Origin: Lepiota brunneoincarnata
Taxonomy: Eukaryota; Basidiomycota; Agaricomycetes; Agaricales; Agaricaceae
Direction: 5' to 3'
Assembly (NCBI GenBank): GCA_023014365.1
Contig: JAEBUN010000001.1
Span: 3,038,001-3,102,000 of the forward strand
DNA length: 64,000 nucleotides
The number at the start of each line of letters is the position of its first letter. Position 1 is the first letter of the stretch. The notes below the pieces were generated by a model that was not told the origin of the DNA, ran no database searches, and was given only the letters and a program-made list of their open reading frames with translations. Below, one piece after another: positions 20,708-33,605 of this stretch. A program made the position numbers and the translations under genes.

Positions 20708-21160
20708 GCGCATTTCTTACTTGATGATCCTCGGCTACCATAGTATTCGTACTCAGAATCTCATTGAATTTCACCGAACACCCGAGGCCTGGTGACTTGA
20801 AATAAAAAATTCGAGAGATTGCCAGGGATATACCATGAGGATGCTAACTAACACCACTAGAGAACTCGATGAAACCCCTCGAAATTAGCTGTTATTAGCG
20901 AAAGCGACGGAAAAACATTCCTGCTCATAACACCGCGAATGTTCCCCGTGTGTGTCCAGCATTGTGATTCCATTTCTTGGTGGTATATTCCCTTGGAGGT
21001 GCAGACAACGGTATTGAGTCGCCGGTAGCGGTAATTGCTGATGCGCTATCGGACCATGCACACCCGTGCTAGACCGTGAATAAGCAAGGAATCTTTTATC
21101 ATATGCCTGTATATAAGGCTTCAAGAGTGGGTGCAGAACGATATCAGCATCGAACTCACC
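20708..21160. other. Intergenic; promoter of protein D
   Basis: No gene seen. Contains tatataag at 21110-21117. Confidence 0.5.
21110..21117 (+). promoter_or_regulatory. TATA box of protein D
   Basis: tatataag in the context ctgtatataaggct, 44-51 bp before the ATG at 21161. Confidence 0.7.
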
Positions 21161-21612
21161 ATGCATTTCAAGAATATTCTCGCTCTCGCTCTCACTGTCT
21201 TCGCCGCTCAAGCTGCGGCAGCCCCTAGCCCGGACCCTACAACCACCGCTGTGATGTGTGCGTGTTGTTTTTTGGGTTTGGAGACGATCACCTGCCGTGT
21301 TAACTGATACCAATCCTGTCACGGATATGTAGGCACCACAGATTACGTGAGTTATACATTTACCCCAGCTTGGTGCATCAGGGACTGATCATCCATTCGG
21401 TTTTCAGGATTGTGATTAGTTTACAAGACATCTCGTAGAGGAGTAACTGACATAGTAAATCATATCTCTTTTGACAGGTGGTAAAGGATATACCTGCTGC
21501 GGCTTCGATCCATCGCAGAAGAGGTAAGCATTGACGTTCTCCGACCTATGAGCATGGAGAGTTGATGCACGATTGTTCTGATAGTTGTTTCCCTTTGGGG
21601 ACGGTCTGCTGA
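21161..21612 (+). CDS. Small secreted six-cysteine protein D (knottin-like), 5 exons incl. 4-nt microexon
   Basis: Exons 21161-21257, 21333-21346, 21408-21411, 21478-21523 and 21585-21612 give 62 residues: a signal peptide (MHFKNILALALTVFAAQAAA), a proline/threonine linker, then C-x5-C-x5-CC-x8-C-x6-C and TGA. As in A-C, the first intron splits cysteine I and the last precedes cysteine V in phase 2. Two further introns flank a four-base exon, GATT, which supplies an Asp codon and the T of cysteine II. Without it the frame is lost and no CC pair is made. Branch-like ctgat/ctgac words lie before the acceptors. The donor after GATT (gtgatt) is weak, so this junction is the least sure. Protein E on the other strand needs the same microexon, which supports it. 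Confidence 0.68.
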
Positions 21613-22398
21613 TTGGAGCTACGCGGGGGGGTTGAAGCAGACCGCTTTGTACGGTTTCGTGGTGGTCGTGTAGGATGATGGGGTTGTAATATTTCGTAGG
21701 AGGATGAACAAGTTGAACCTTTGTGGATTTGCCTCCCGCCCGAAGTTTACTAAGCTCGACATTGCGATTTAATATACCCAGACAGAGATGAGCCAAACAA
21801 AAAAAAACAGTGAAGAGTATCCTATTTTGAGGTTGAACCTGAATTTATTCACCGTGTGCTATATATCTAGGTAGTCGGTCAAGGGTTCAGAGAGTGTCCT
21901 ACACTTATTTTGTGTCGTAGCCTGTCGTTTGTCCTGTGGAGGTGGTGGTGGGGCATTGCCAAGGCTGCCGGTATTGATGATAACACTGAGTTGAGTCTTG
22001 AACAAAGATGACAGTTCGGGTCGTGTTAGCTTCTCGGGTTTGTTGCCTGTGCCTTCCCCGAGTGGTTATGATCTTTGATTCTTGGGGTGGACCGGGACGG
22101 GAGGTCATAGAGTGTTACATAGTCTGCGCTCGGGGCCTGGGTGCTTGAAGAGTGGACGGTTCAGACCATGGGAAGAGCGGGTATCTCCGAGGGCTGGGCT
22201 TTGTTCCGAGTTGTGGGCGGACACACACGCGGTTCGATCTTCAGATATCGATAATACTGGAGTATGCAATTCCCAGTGTCTTTCATAAGCGGCCACGCAG
22301 ATGTTTTCAATTTCATACATATAAGATCATATTCACATTGAAGCACTGCTGAAAGCTCTGGACAATATACAGGGCCAGTGTCATGTGTAAGTAAACCT
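21613..22398. other. Between the convergent genes D and E; no gene seen
   Basis: 3' flanks of genes D and E. Long antisense frames exist here but show no domain, codon pattern or splice structure I trust. Confidence 0.5.
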
Positions 22399-22826
22399 TC
22401 AGCAAACGATCTCCTCAGGGAGGTCAAGGCAGCTGATAGTGAAACGTGAGCCAGAATTAACATCAGCCCCTCAGAGACTCTAGAGACATGCTCACATCGG
22501 GTGTGGCTTGGCATCGCAGCACTTGAGACCAGCTGGACCTGTAAACAGTGTCTTTCAGGATGCCTGATGAACTTCAGCGAGCAAAAATTCTTTACAATCC
22601 TGCTCGTAACTGTGGATGAGACACAATCCGACATAAAAACGGGAACATCACTTACGGCCTGGCCCCAACCTGCAACAGAATTGGATAACCAGTCCATCAG
22701 CAGCTGATATAGGCATAACAAGTGCAATAACTAACATGCAGGTGGAGCGGAGGCAGGGCTTGGCGACGCAAGCACGGCTGGGGCGGCGGCGATGGTAGCA
22801 AAGATGATGAGGAGCGCTTTGTACAT
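22399..22826 (-). CDS. Small secreted six-cysteine protein E (knottin-like), 5 exons incl. 4-nt microexon
   Basis: On the minus strand, exons 22826-22736, 22669-22656, 22599-22596, 22538-22496 and 22432-22399 give 61 residues. Signal peptide MYKALLIIFATIAAAPAVLA, serine/proline linker, then C-x5-C-x5-CC-x7-C-x8-C and TGA. Intron 1 (gttagt...ttgcag) splits cysteine I. The 4-nt exon GATT, with ag before and gtaaag after it, again gives Asp and the first base of cysteine II. The last intron (gtgagc...atcag) is phase 2 before cysteine V. It shares five-exon structure with D and is inverted relative to A-D. A TATA box lies about 45-50 bp upstream. It could be read as one long antisense-looking frame across the introns, but that frame has no cysteine pattern. 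Confidence 0.72.
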
Positions 22827-22870
22827 AGTTAGGATGATTTCTTATGTTCAACTCGAGCGAGTGGGTATGT

Positions 22871-22877
22871 TTTTATA
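22871..22877 (-). promoter_or_regulatory. TATA box of protein E
   Basis: tataaaa on the minus strand (agtataaaaacata), 45-51 bp before the ATG at 22826. Confidence 0.65.
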
Positions 22878-23962
22878 CTGGATACCTTAGTCTAATTTAA
22901 TAATTCATCCCAAGAAGAAATCGACTCTAACTCGTTTATCCCCGGCACTCAGCAACGATATGTCAGGCGCTGTGGGGCTCTCCTCCAATAGGCTACTCAC
23001 CAGTCCTTGGAGGAATGGAACGGTATACCGGGAAAGGGCTAAGTGCGGTAATCAGGGGAAAAAAAAACAAGTCCATCTGACCTCTGTACCGATGACCATG
23101 GAAATGGAGGCGAACCGTTTACGCACATGCGATCCTCAATAACCCTCGATGGAATACGCAGATCGGAGAAACAAAGAAGAGGGTATTGGCACTGAGGTGA
23201 GGAAGAAATATGTTCAGAGCCTTGGCTCGAGAGCAATCCCTCTGGGCCTCCATTCGCTGAACAGGCGCATATCGGAGGACAGTAGCCTCATTTTCCACCT
23301 CTGTGCCAAGCTACTTCGGGTGTCTTGAGATGAAAAGGTGGAACGACTGATACTGAGGTGGTCCGAGAAGAGAATCCGCTGCGTACGATCCCACGGCCCT
23401 CAAACTCAAGCCCGGCAGCCTCAGTGCCCGTACGAGACCATTCCGAGACCATTATAACTAGGAGACACCCTCGGCGACGATGGCAACCTAGGTGCCGTCG
23501 TCACGAGTGCGGGTCTCAGAACCAATAAAGGGTCGGCGGGGTGGCCACAAATGGACAACTGAGGTTGGGAAAACGGGATGTGAGGAGTGCTTCTCAACAG
23601 TTTAACAAGTTCGCCATACTGGACACCCCCGGCACCGAAGAGACCATAGGATTGACAGTACAGTTGGTCTTGATGTGCGAAGACGAATCACCACACTTGT
23701 TCGGATGATTCTGAGTAGCGAGGGTGGGGAAAAATAAATTCGAAGACCCAAGTTGACTTGTCCAAGCGAGGGCCGCTGTTCTCGTAGGCAAATTGCTCGT
23801 TAAAAAAAAAAAAAACAGGATAAATACGGCTTAGGCTGTGAGCAGCGAGACTAGGATAAGGTTTAGATAGTGTTTGGTGGCACCCGGGAGTTCTATACTG
23901 TGGAGATCAAAGTGTCGAGCTTTATTGTATACCGCGCTTTCCAGTGTAGGTACTCTTGTCCA
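22878..23962. other. About 1.1 kb without a recognised gene
   Basis: Only short frames with no motif. An A13 run lies at about 23803-23815. This probably holds the promoter of gene E and the 3' flank of the PQ-loop gene. Confidence 0.5.
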
Positions 23963-25223
23963 TTAAATACCTACAGCATTAGCCCAACCACGCTCTGCAA
24001 ACCCGTAGTAAACAACCTGCCCGATAATCTGGTAAATGGAGAGATCACCTAATGAGAAACCCTGAATGTGAGGATAAGAGGGCAGCAACATACGATACAA
24101 TCAGAAAGGCCAATGAAAACATTCCCGACCAACCAGCTTGCGCTCATGATGAGATAGTGCCTATCCACACTCTTAGCACAGATCGAAATGGCATAGGAGA
24201 AGTTGCCGATGGTGGCGAAGAGAAAGAGGGCAGGTGAAAGCCCCTCGCATCGCGTTTCCAAGTTTTTGACTATGTTGTTGTTTAACTACACGGTGAAGTG
24301 CATGTTGGGAGCAACGTACAAATTTGCGGAATTGCAGCACTGACCTAGATCGTGGAGTGAAGATATTTAGCCAGGGCAGGCAAGATGTCCAGAGCGGTCA
24401 TACACTCACATACACCACGGCACTTGTCCACCCCAAAACCTGTACCACACATGCCCTTAATGTGCCACTGCCCTCGGTACCCAACATATTCGAAACTATG
24501 CCATCTTGCGGAAACTCACCCTTAACAGCCCGATCCTTCCTCTCATCAATCCACCACGCGGCAACTCCGAACGCCGAAATGAAAAGCAAGCACAGGGTGT
24601 ACCTGACAACCAACGTCGTCAATGACTCCGGTTCAGCGGCCTTGGCACGCGCTGGCAGTACACCGAGGAGGGGTTCCTCTTCGCCATCATGTGCACGACA
24701 ATCCAAGATTGTAGCGTGGACCGGGCGCGCGTATCGACGTCGTTTCCATCGGTAATAGTGCAGTTGTCCCAGAAGCGTAAGGTCAGATATAATGTACTGC
24801 GACCCAAAGCGCCAGAAAATGTCAGCCCTAGAAGCTTGGATTCAAATGATACAATCCAGAGCCCCGACTCACATAAATCGCCAACAAGATCATTGTAGGT
24901 GCCAACTGACCCAAAACCGCACCGACGAGGTTACACAAATCTCCTAAAACCCACGCGAGGAGAAGGAAGACGCTCAAGCCATCACCGGATTGCAGAGTGT
25001 AGTTTTCATAAATCTGCGGAGAGTAAACGATGATCCTGAATGCAATGATGAAGTGCTCGAGCCCAGATCCTGAGGTGTTTATGGGAAGAGGGAACTTACC
25101 AACACGCGATAGATATCCATCCCAACTACGTAGCAAGCGGGGTGCGGAGGATCAAGCCATCAGTTCCACCTTTTTGCAGTCAAAATTACTCACGATGCTA
25201 CTCAGAGTATCGCCATCCATCAT
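23963..25223 (-). CDS. PQ-loop vacuolar cationic amino-acid transporter (YPQ/SLC66A1 type)
   Basis: Seven or eight exons from ATG 25223 (MMDGDTLSSI) to TAA 23963. Spliced blocks: LGWISIACW + IIVYSPQIYENYTLQSGDGL (first PQ loop, the motif SPQIYENY), VFLLLAWVLGDLCNLVGAV, a transmembrane pair, then a cytosolic loop with an EEEPLL sorting-like signal (about 24665), a helix LTTLVVRYTLCLLFIS, then VSAAIPQI + FKNLETRCEGLSPALF (second PQ loop), SMASW-like MSASWLVGN, and GQVVYYG at the end. This is the seven-helix layout with two PQ loops of yeast Ypq1-3, which export Lys/Arg from the vacuole. The dileucine-type EEEPLL fits AP-3 sorting to the vacuole. No frame break was needed. The exact substrate is inference. 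Confidence 0.85.
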
Positions 25224-25550
25224 CGTTGCGGCTTTCTCGCCCCTTCTTCAGTTGTCAGCCTCGAGCACCTAGGGACTCGACCGCAGCGGGTAGCAGCAGG
25301 ACTGGGGTTGTAGCCCAGCAGAGGATGTGAGAGACCGATAAACGGGTTACTGGCGCTTCCAATGATAAGCCGAGTGGCCTTAGGCATAGGGGCCGCACGG
25401 GCCAAAACCAGGTTCTCATCTGGACTTCCCCGTCCTAAATATAAAGCACGCGCTAGAAAGCTTGAGGATCTGCAAATCGGCCAGAATGAACCGAGCGAGC
25501 AGAGTTGCCACTGCCTCGGCCGTCGCTCCCCGCTCCCTCGTTTTCTCAGT

Positions 25551-25829
25551 GCTAACCGACCAGCAGATTTCCCGCATCACGTGCTGGGGAAAATGATCGG
25601 ATCTCGGGAAATGATCAGACCACTCCAGTAACTAAAGGACTTTGACAAAAATGTAGAGTAGGCAGAGAATGTACATGGTTGTGTCGCGTTGCATTGAACA
25701 ACACATATAAAATTTCTCTACCTCTGGGCGTGTACAAAACTCGATGGGATTCCAACCCCGCAGGGGTCCGAAATTGCGTCCGATCATTTTCCCCAGCACG
25801 TGATGCGGGAAATCTGCTGGTCGGTTAGC
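25551..25829. mobile_element. MITE-like element, 279 bp with 50-bp perfect inverted ends
   Basis: 25551-25600 and 25780-25829 are exact reverse complements over 50 bp, beginning gctaaccgaccagcagattt. The core of about 180 bp has no gene. Each arm contains cacgtg. If the duplicated target is TA, the true element would start two bases in (ta|accgacc...ggtcggt|ta). It lies about 330 bp upstream of the PQ-loop gene start. Confidence 0.85.
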
Positions 25830-28473
25830 TTCCACTCTTCCACGCTAAGCTATCTTCCAAGATGAGGAAACAACGGATAAGTTATCGAAGCACTAGATGA
25901 CCTAGCCCGTCTAATCTATACACTCACAAATACTACCCCTCACCAAACCTGAGAAAATTTTTTCTCTACCTTCTTTGCTCGGATTTTCTCCTTGCGCCCA
26001 ATCCTCGCAAGTTTTTTGCTCCCACCCACCTACTCCCCAGTGATGTGGTACAGCCACTCGGCATCCGTTTCGGACTGCTCAGTCGGCCCTACCAATCGCT
26101 CAGGCCCGGCGGTTTCCTCCCTCAGACTACCTCTCGGCAAGGCGGCAGCCATTCCCCACTTTGCCTCCTTGCCTGGAGATCCTCTCAGCCCTCACGAGAC
26201 CATCTCCCGTTAGTCACGTGATAACCAGAGGCTTACGCCTCCCAGCCGCCGTGTCCTCCGCAACCCAAACAATCGCCCACTGATTGTTTGCACATAACCT
26301 TCACACCTTCTTACCTAGATAAATTATTCCCACTTTAACCTGCTAGATATAATGTGCGAAGAATTAACTTATCAGCCTCATGTACCATACTATCACGTGT
26401 GGGGAGTTTCAAAACTTTAACTAAATCACGAATAGGGAAACATCGACAACACCTTTTAACAATCGGACTTTTGGAGTCGATGCAATAGCATATGAACTAT
26501 CCACCTGAAGTGTTACTTTAATAGAAGGTGGATAGGTGGTTGTGTCAGAAGAAAGCCGATTGCGCAGGTCCAAAAAATTGGGAGTTTCAAACTTTCGTCA
26601 CGGATTGTCACACAAACACGACGCGACGCGTCTGAGGGGCGGACTTTGAAATCCGGTGCGTGTCGAGCCATCTTGTCACGCAAATTCGCCCTTTCGTCTG
26701 TATCTCCCCTCATACTGCTCTAAATGCTCTATAATTTCATACTAAACTTTAATGATATACATAGATGATATCTTGAAAGTTTTACGGTATTGTGTTGAGA
26801 AATGCTTAAATCCGCGGCTGTTTTAATCAAAAATTGAGTCATCCCATGCAATATCAGCAAGATCGCCGAGCAAGCACAACGAAACTTCTTGATTTATTTT
26901 GTGATCCATAATTGTGTAGTATATAGGTGATATACCCAAGCAAAGATCAGCTAATTTGCTGCGGCGATCTCTTAAAAAACTGCATTTTGAAACTCTCTGG
27001 TATTTTGAAACTCATAACACATGATAGTAATGATAGTTCATAAATCGTACGCCGATAGGTGTTCGGACGCCCAAAGGTTTATTACAATACGTGTGGCTGA
27101 TCAGAAATATCATTGGCAACTGCCACATGCAGTCCTCTCTGCTAGGACAGTACTGAACCTTAGATGAACTCGCAAAGGGAAAGTGACCGTGGACACTGCT
27201 CCCAACCCAGTCATACAATCCCACAACGCGTGATTCGTGCGTGGATACTTGACAAGGCCAATAGCGCCATGCACATCCTCGAGCACACGGCTCCAAGGGA
27301 GCTGGCCGTAGAATACAACATGCTTTGGAACTCGAGGTAGAGAACCTCTGCGCCCGCCCGAACGTCCATCACTCCACGTGCAGACCATTTATTGTCACGC
27401 AAAGAACTTCGTTCCAGTAGCGGTCGATAGCATTGGAGACATCCCTCAGAGCTCAAGGCAGGACATTGATAAGGAGGTTGGGGAGGAAGTTTCTCACCAT
27501 ATTCACACCTCTGCGTTCCAGGGTACGTCATCTCAGGTCTTGTATGTTTCTTTTGTCCCCTCACATCAACTCCTTGGTCGCAACATCCCCAGTCCCAAGA
27601 CCAACCTCCTCCGAATAAAGCGCGATGGTTTGTCTTCATACATTGCGCCGCCAGTCAGAACCACCTCTCGTTCATCGTTTCCTTCCTCAGCCGGGTCGTC
27701 CATCTCCGAGACCATCTTGGTTGGCTCAGAAGTCCATATCTCTGATAACGCAATCCCCACTGCCAACGTTGCACTGATGATGCGATGACCCTGGAAATAT
27801 GCGAAAACTAATCGATGGGTTCAGGCATGCTGCATCGGTGGGGTGGGCAGGGGGATTCCCAACGAACTTGACATGTTCTGATCAGAGATGCAGGCAAGGC
27901 GACTTCTAGAAACACAGGTCAACCGATCGTTGTGCGCAGAAGAAGTGCGTCAAAGGGGGTGGGGTGGGGGGCCGCATCCCTAGCTCCATCTGTAAATCGG
28001 AAGCATCAAGGTTGCCAACGTGAACGATTTGAGAGAGAAGCACATAGTTCACCAAGAATACCGCTGAAAGGGAATCTATAATTGAATTCATTCTTAGCAG
28101 CAGCGACTAGCTCATCCACACTTCAAAACAAAATCAATTCATTTGTTGGCTAATGGTTGGCCCTGATTCTTCGATGGAGGCAAGCTTCTCATGAGCTGGA
28201 CTTAGCGACAAAATCCGCTTGATCCGGCTCCAAGCTCGCGTGTTCACGTTGGCGAATTCACAGTCATGTCATCATGGTATGCCACGGCGAATATTAATGT
28301 CGACGGGATATTTGCTAAGCACTGAACATTTGAATTTCATGATTGTTAAGGGTACATGGCATAGTCAAAGTAGGTATCCAATCGTTATCAAGGGTCAAGT
28401 ACTTGCGCATCCTGTTTTTTTTTTTAACAAAAAAAGTCAGCTCCAACAGAAGATGGAAAGTTTATGGAATCTG
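25830..28473. other. Long stretch without a confident gene
   Basis: 25830-27000 is AT-rich and non-coding, with gagtttcaaa-type words at 26402, 26581 and inverted near 26985 that may be remains of an old repeat. 27000-27830 has overlapping minus-strand frames treated separately. 27830-28473 shows nothing. Confidence 0.4.
27000..27815 (-). CDS. Possible unrecognised gene, exons uncertain
   Basis: After a tttccag acceptor near 27810 the minus strand reads GHRIISATLAVGIALSEIWT and continues as an acidic then basic segment to about 27566. Further down are SNAIDRYWNEVLCVTINGLH (about 27450-27385) and PKHVVFYGQLPWSRVLEDVH (about 27330-27265) in other frames, as exons would be. The residue use looks protein-like and I see plausible donors, but I recognise no family and cannot fix a start or a stop. 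It could be a decayed gene. Confidence 0.25.
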
Positions 28474-30899
<2,426 letters not shown>

Positions 30900-31663
30900 A
30901 CTGGCGGTGCAACGCTGAAGCCTCGATGTTGCAGCGTTGAGTTGAGCTCTTGGGGCCTGAAGTTCGGGGCCAACGCCTTAAAAAGGCCTGCCGTGGTGTT
31001 TCTTCCATAACTACACCGTTCACCCGGCTGCCCAGATAGTTAAAAAATGTCCACGCCCATCAAGAGGTCAAGAATATGACCCAGAATATAACACCGTTAG
31101 GATAACGCTGACCATGTGTTCGATCCCCTGCCCCCCCTGGATGTTAAATGTCGAACAGTGGGGCACATTGTTCTATGACAACCGGAGCGTCCGACGCCAA
31201 ACTGCCATTGTAACGTTGGCCACCGTGAGTGCCAGGTCTATTTATAAGGTGTCCCGTAGTCCTGGACTGTGCGATAATTTATTTCTTCCGGTGGGCTCCC
31301 CAGTCGCGTATGCAGAACCAAAGTTGGGGTACTACATATACCGCCGAATTCGGAGGTGGTTCGGACTGGTGATCCAGCTAGACGCTGTTGCGCATTTTTG
31401 CGCCCTAACTACCAGGCACACGCATCAGACACCTCTCAGAGTTTCTTTGCCACAGGCCGGTGACATCGTCATGAATTAAGTTTCTCTGGGAATGAAAATC
31501 TCTCAGCATCATCAACAGGGTCGTGTCGAGGTGCTTCGCTTAATAGTATGTCCGTTAGGTATATACAAAACGCAGGTGAAAGTACAACGACTCCGGTACG
31601 ACACAGATAAGACTACAACCGTTCCACAAATATACGTTACAGCCCAATATGTAAATAGAATGA
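30900..31663. other. Intergenic, no gene seen
   Basis: Contains one 121-codon plus-strand frame (31114-31479) that lacks any motif; it lies over the promoter of the GMC gene and the 3' flank of the DUF4203 gene. Confidence 0.5.
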
Positions 31664-33605
31664 TCAGCTCTGTGCCTTGACTCTGACTTCGCGCCAAAAC
31701 TCCTCCCACCGTGGTGCGCGTTCCCTCCTCTCATTTTCGATGGCTATTGTATGGTCTTCCTCCTCTACTTCTGCCACTCCCTGTAAAGCGCGTGGGGCTG
31801 CCTCAGATGAATGGTTTCCTACAACCAAAGGTGGTGCACTTTGCGAGAACGCATGCTTCTGGGCAATTGCAATCCTATCCAATGCCTTGATCAAGGACGG
31901 TGTTGCGGGTACTGAGACAGCACCAGGGAGTGGGACGGATGGAGGTCCAAGACTGGACGCAACCGCAACACTTGAGCCCGGCGAATGACGTTTCGTGAAA
32001 CCAGGACTCCAGCGGCCATATTCGTGAGAATGCCTTCGTTGACTGAGACTGGTCAGGTCCTCTTCTTCATGGTCAGAGTAGTCCGGCATGCCGTCCATAT
32101 CGCTGCCTTTAAACTTCTTGAGTTTTGCCAATTCCGCGTCATAATCAATTGCTAGCGGTTTCGTGGGATCGTCGTTGGTATGCGTCTTGCGTAACGCTTT
32201 CGGAGGCTCATCAACCAGTGTCGGTGTTGAAGAGGAATAGGGAAGGGGTGGAGCCGCGAAAATAGGAGAGTCATTGTTCTCTTCGTCGTCCGACGAGCTA
32301 AGCTCGTCAATTGCACCGAACTTGACGGGTTTGCGTTTACGCGAAAGGTTCTGTAATCGATGCTTCCTGGACTGAGAACGAGATTTCGTGAGATAAGCGC
32401 CTGGAACCGGGACAGGTGGAGGGGCATCCAAGTCGACGACAAATCCGGGAGCCAACCGTGAGTGAGCTTTGAGTTCCGAGTCAGGAGGGAATATGATGGG
32501 ATCCTTCTTGCTATCTTTCGATAAGAGGCGGTCCCAAAAGGACTTTGGTGGCTCAAATATCCCCGCCCGATCGGCCTGGTTGGGAAGATTTGCTGTGTAG
32601 TTGGCGAGGTAGTTATCCCATTTCTATGGCATATGTACATCAATGCAAGGACAGCATCGCAACCAGCGAATGCGTACCTCGTCAGGACATTCACCGAGCC
32701 ACCTTCGCAACAACCAGTCTGATGTTATCCCGACGGCAAGAAGTATCCCGTAGGCCGCACTGAGTCCCTTTTCCCGACTGGTGCCCCAATTCTCCCCGTC
32801 GCGCAGCCAAAGGCGTTCCCAAACATTAGCCCATCCATCGACTCTTGGGTGCAGGAGTAACGAAATAGACAAGGGAATACCGAAAGCTCCGATAGAAGCT
32901 GTGCAGAAACGGAGCGTTGGATGGAGAAGCGTGGAATGGAATTTCGGGACGAAGTAGAAGAATAGAACAAGGAATGACAAGAGGGGGACAAGGATAGCCA
33001 TCAGGACAATTCTTGGGGTGATAGATGGGTGTAGTATGACACATAGTGCGAGAGATGTCAGGGCACTGGGAAAGGAGGAATCAACGGACGGGATATCCTG
33101 AGAACCCGAGAGGTGCTTACCCTCCGGAGATGCCAGAGAATGCTAGGGCCGCATAACGGTACCGGCCAGCAAGTAATGTCAGGAGGGTGCATATTAAGAC
33201 CCACACCGCAAGGAAAGACCTTGGCGATAGTGAGGCAGCCGAAGTCGTGGCTGGAACGAGAAGGGACAAGAAGGTAGCCAGATGCACTAGATATTGGTGA
33301 TTAACTCCATTGGAAGATAAGGACAAAGTCATATAGACATACAGCCTGTTACATATCCGCAGGCCGAGCCACCTATTCCTCCCTCCAAGGCCCAGATAAA
33401 CCTACGTTTTCTGGGCTTCTCAAAGGCTCCCGGTAAGGCAGAGTAATCGGCTCTTGGAGGAAATGAGCGGGACCGATCGAGCGTCAGGAAAGTTCCGGCA
33501 AATGTGAGGACAAAAGATAAGCAAAGAAGGGGCAATGCATATGCAAGTGAATACGGAGTCGAAGAGAAGCAAATAAGTCAAGTTGGAAATAGAGTCGTCA
33601 GACAT
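31664..33605 (-). CDS. DUF4203 multi-pass membrane protein
   Basis: Spliced minus-strand exons give SLAYALPLLCLSFVLTFAGT, a GGIGGSACGYVTG loop, HLATFLSLLVPATTSAASLS, FLAVWVLICTLLTLLAGRYR, IVLMAILVPLLSFLVLFFYF, FCTASIGAFGIPLSISLLL, WANVWERLWL and GLSAAYGILLAVGITSDWLL, about seven hydrophobic helices, followed by a C-terminal tail of about 290 residues that is charged and serine-rich (RKPVKFGAIDELSSSDDE). This matches the fungal TMEM198/DUF4203 family, role unknown. The ATG at 33605 (MSDDSISNLTYLL) is one base out of phase with the first helix; dropping one base near 33561-33570 would fuse them. Stop TGA at 31664. Confidence 0.75.

Noticed and set aside
21161..21612. Gene D as a three-exon gene with one intron from 21347 to 21477
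   Set aside because: Joining 21346 to 21478 puts the next exon out of frame, loses cysteine II and the CC pair, and disagrees with paralogue E.
22161..22727. 188-codon continuous minus-strand frame
   Set aside because: It runs straight through the exons and introns of gene E in a frame without signal peptide or motif.
19006..22826. Hydrophobin cluster
   Set aside because: Hydrophobins have eight cysteines with two CC pairs and are longer; these have six cysteines with one CC pair.
25632..25835. 67-codon frame starting in the MITE arm
   Set aside because: Its first third is the inverted repeat itself and it has no motif.
31114..31479. 121-codon plus-strand frame
   Set aside because: Sits in the GMC promoter area, with no motif or splice sites.
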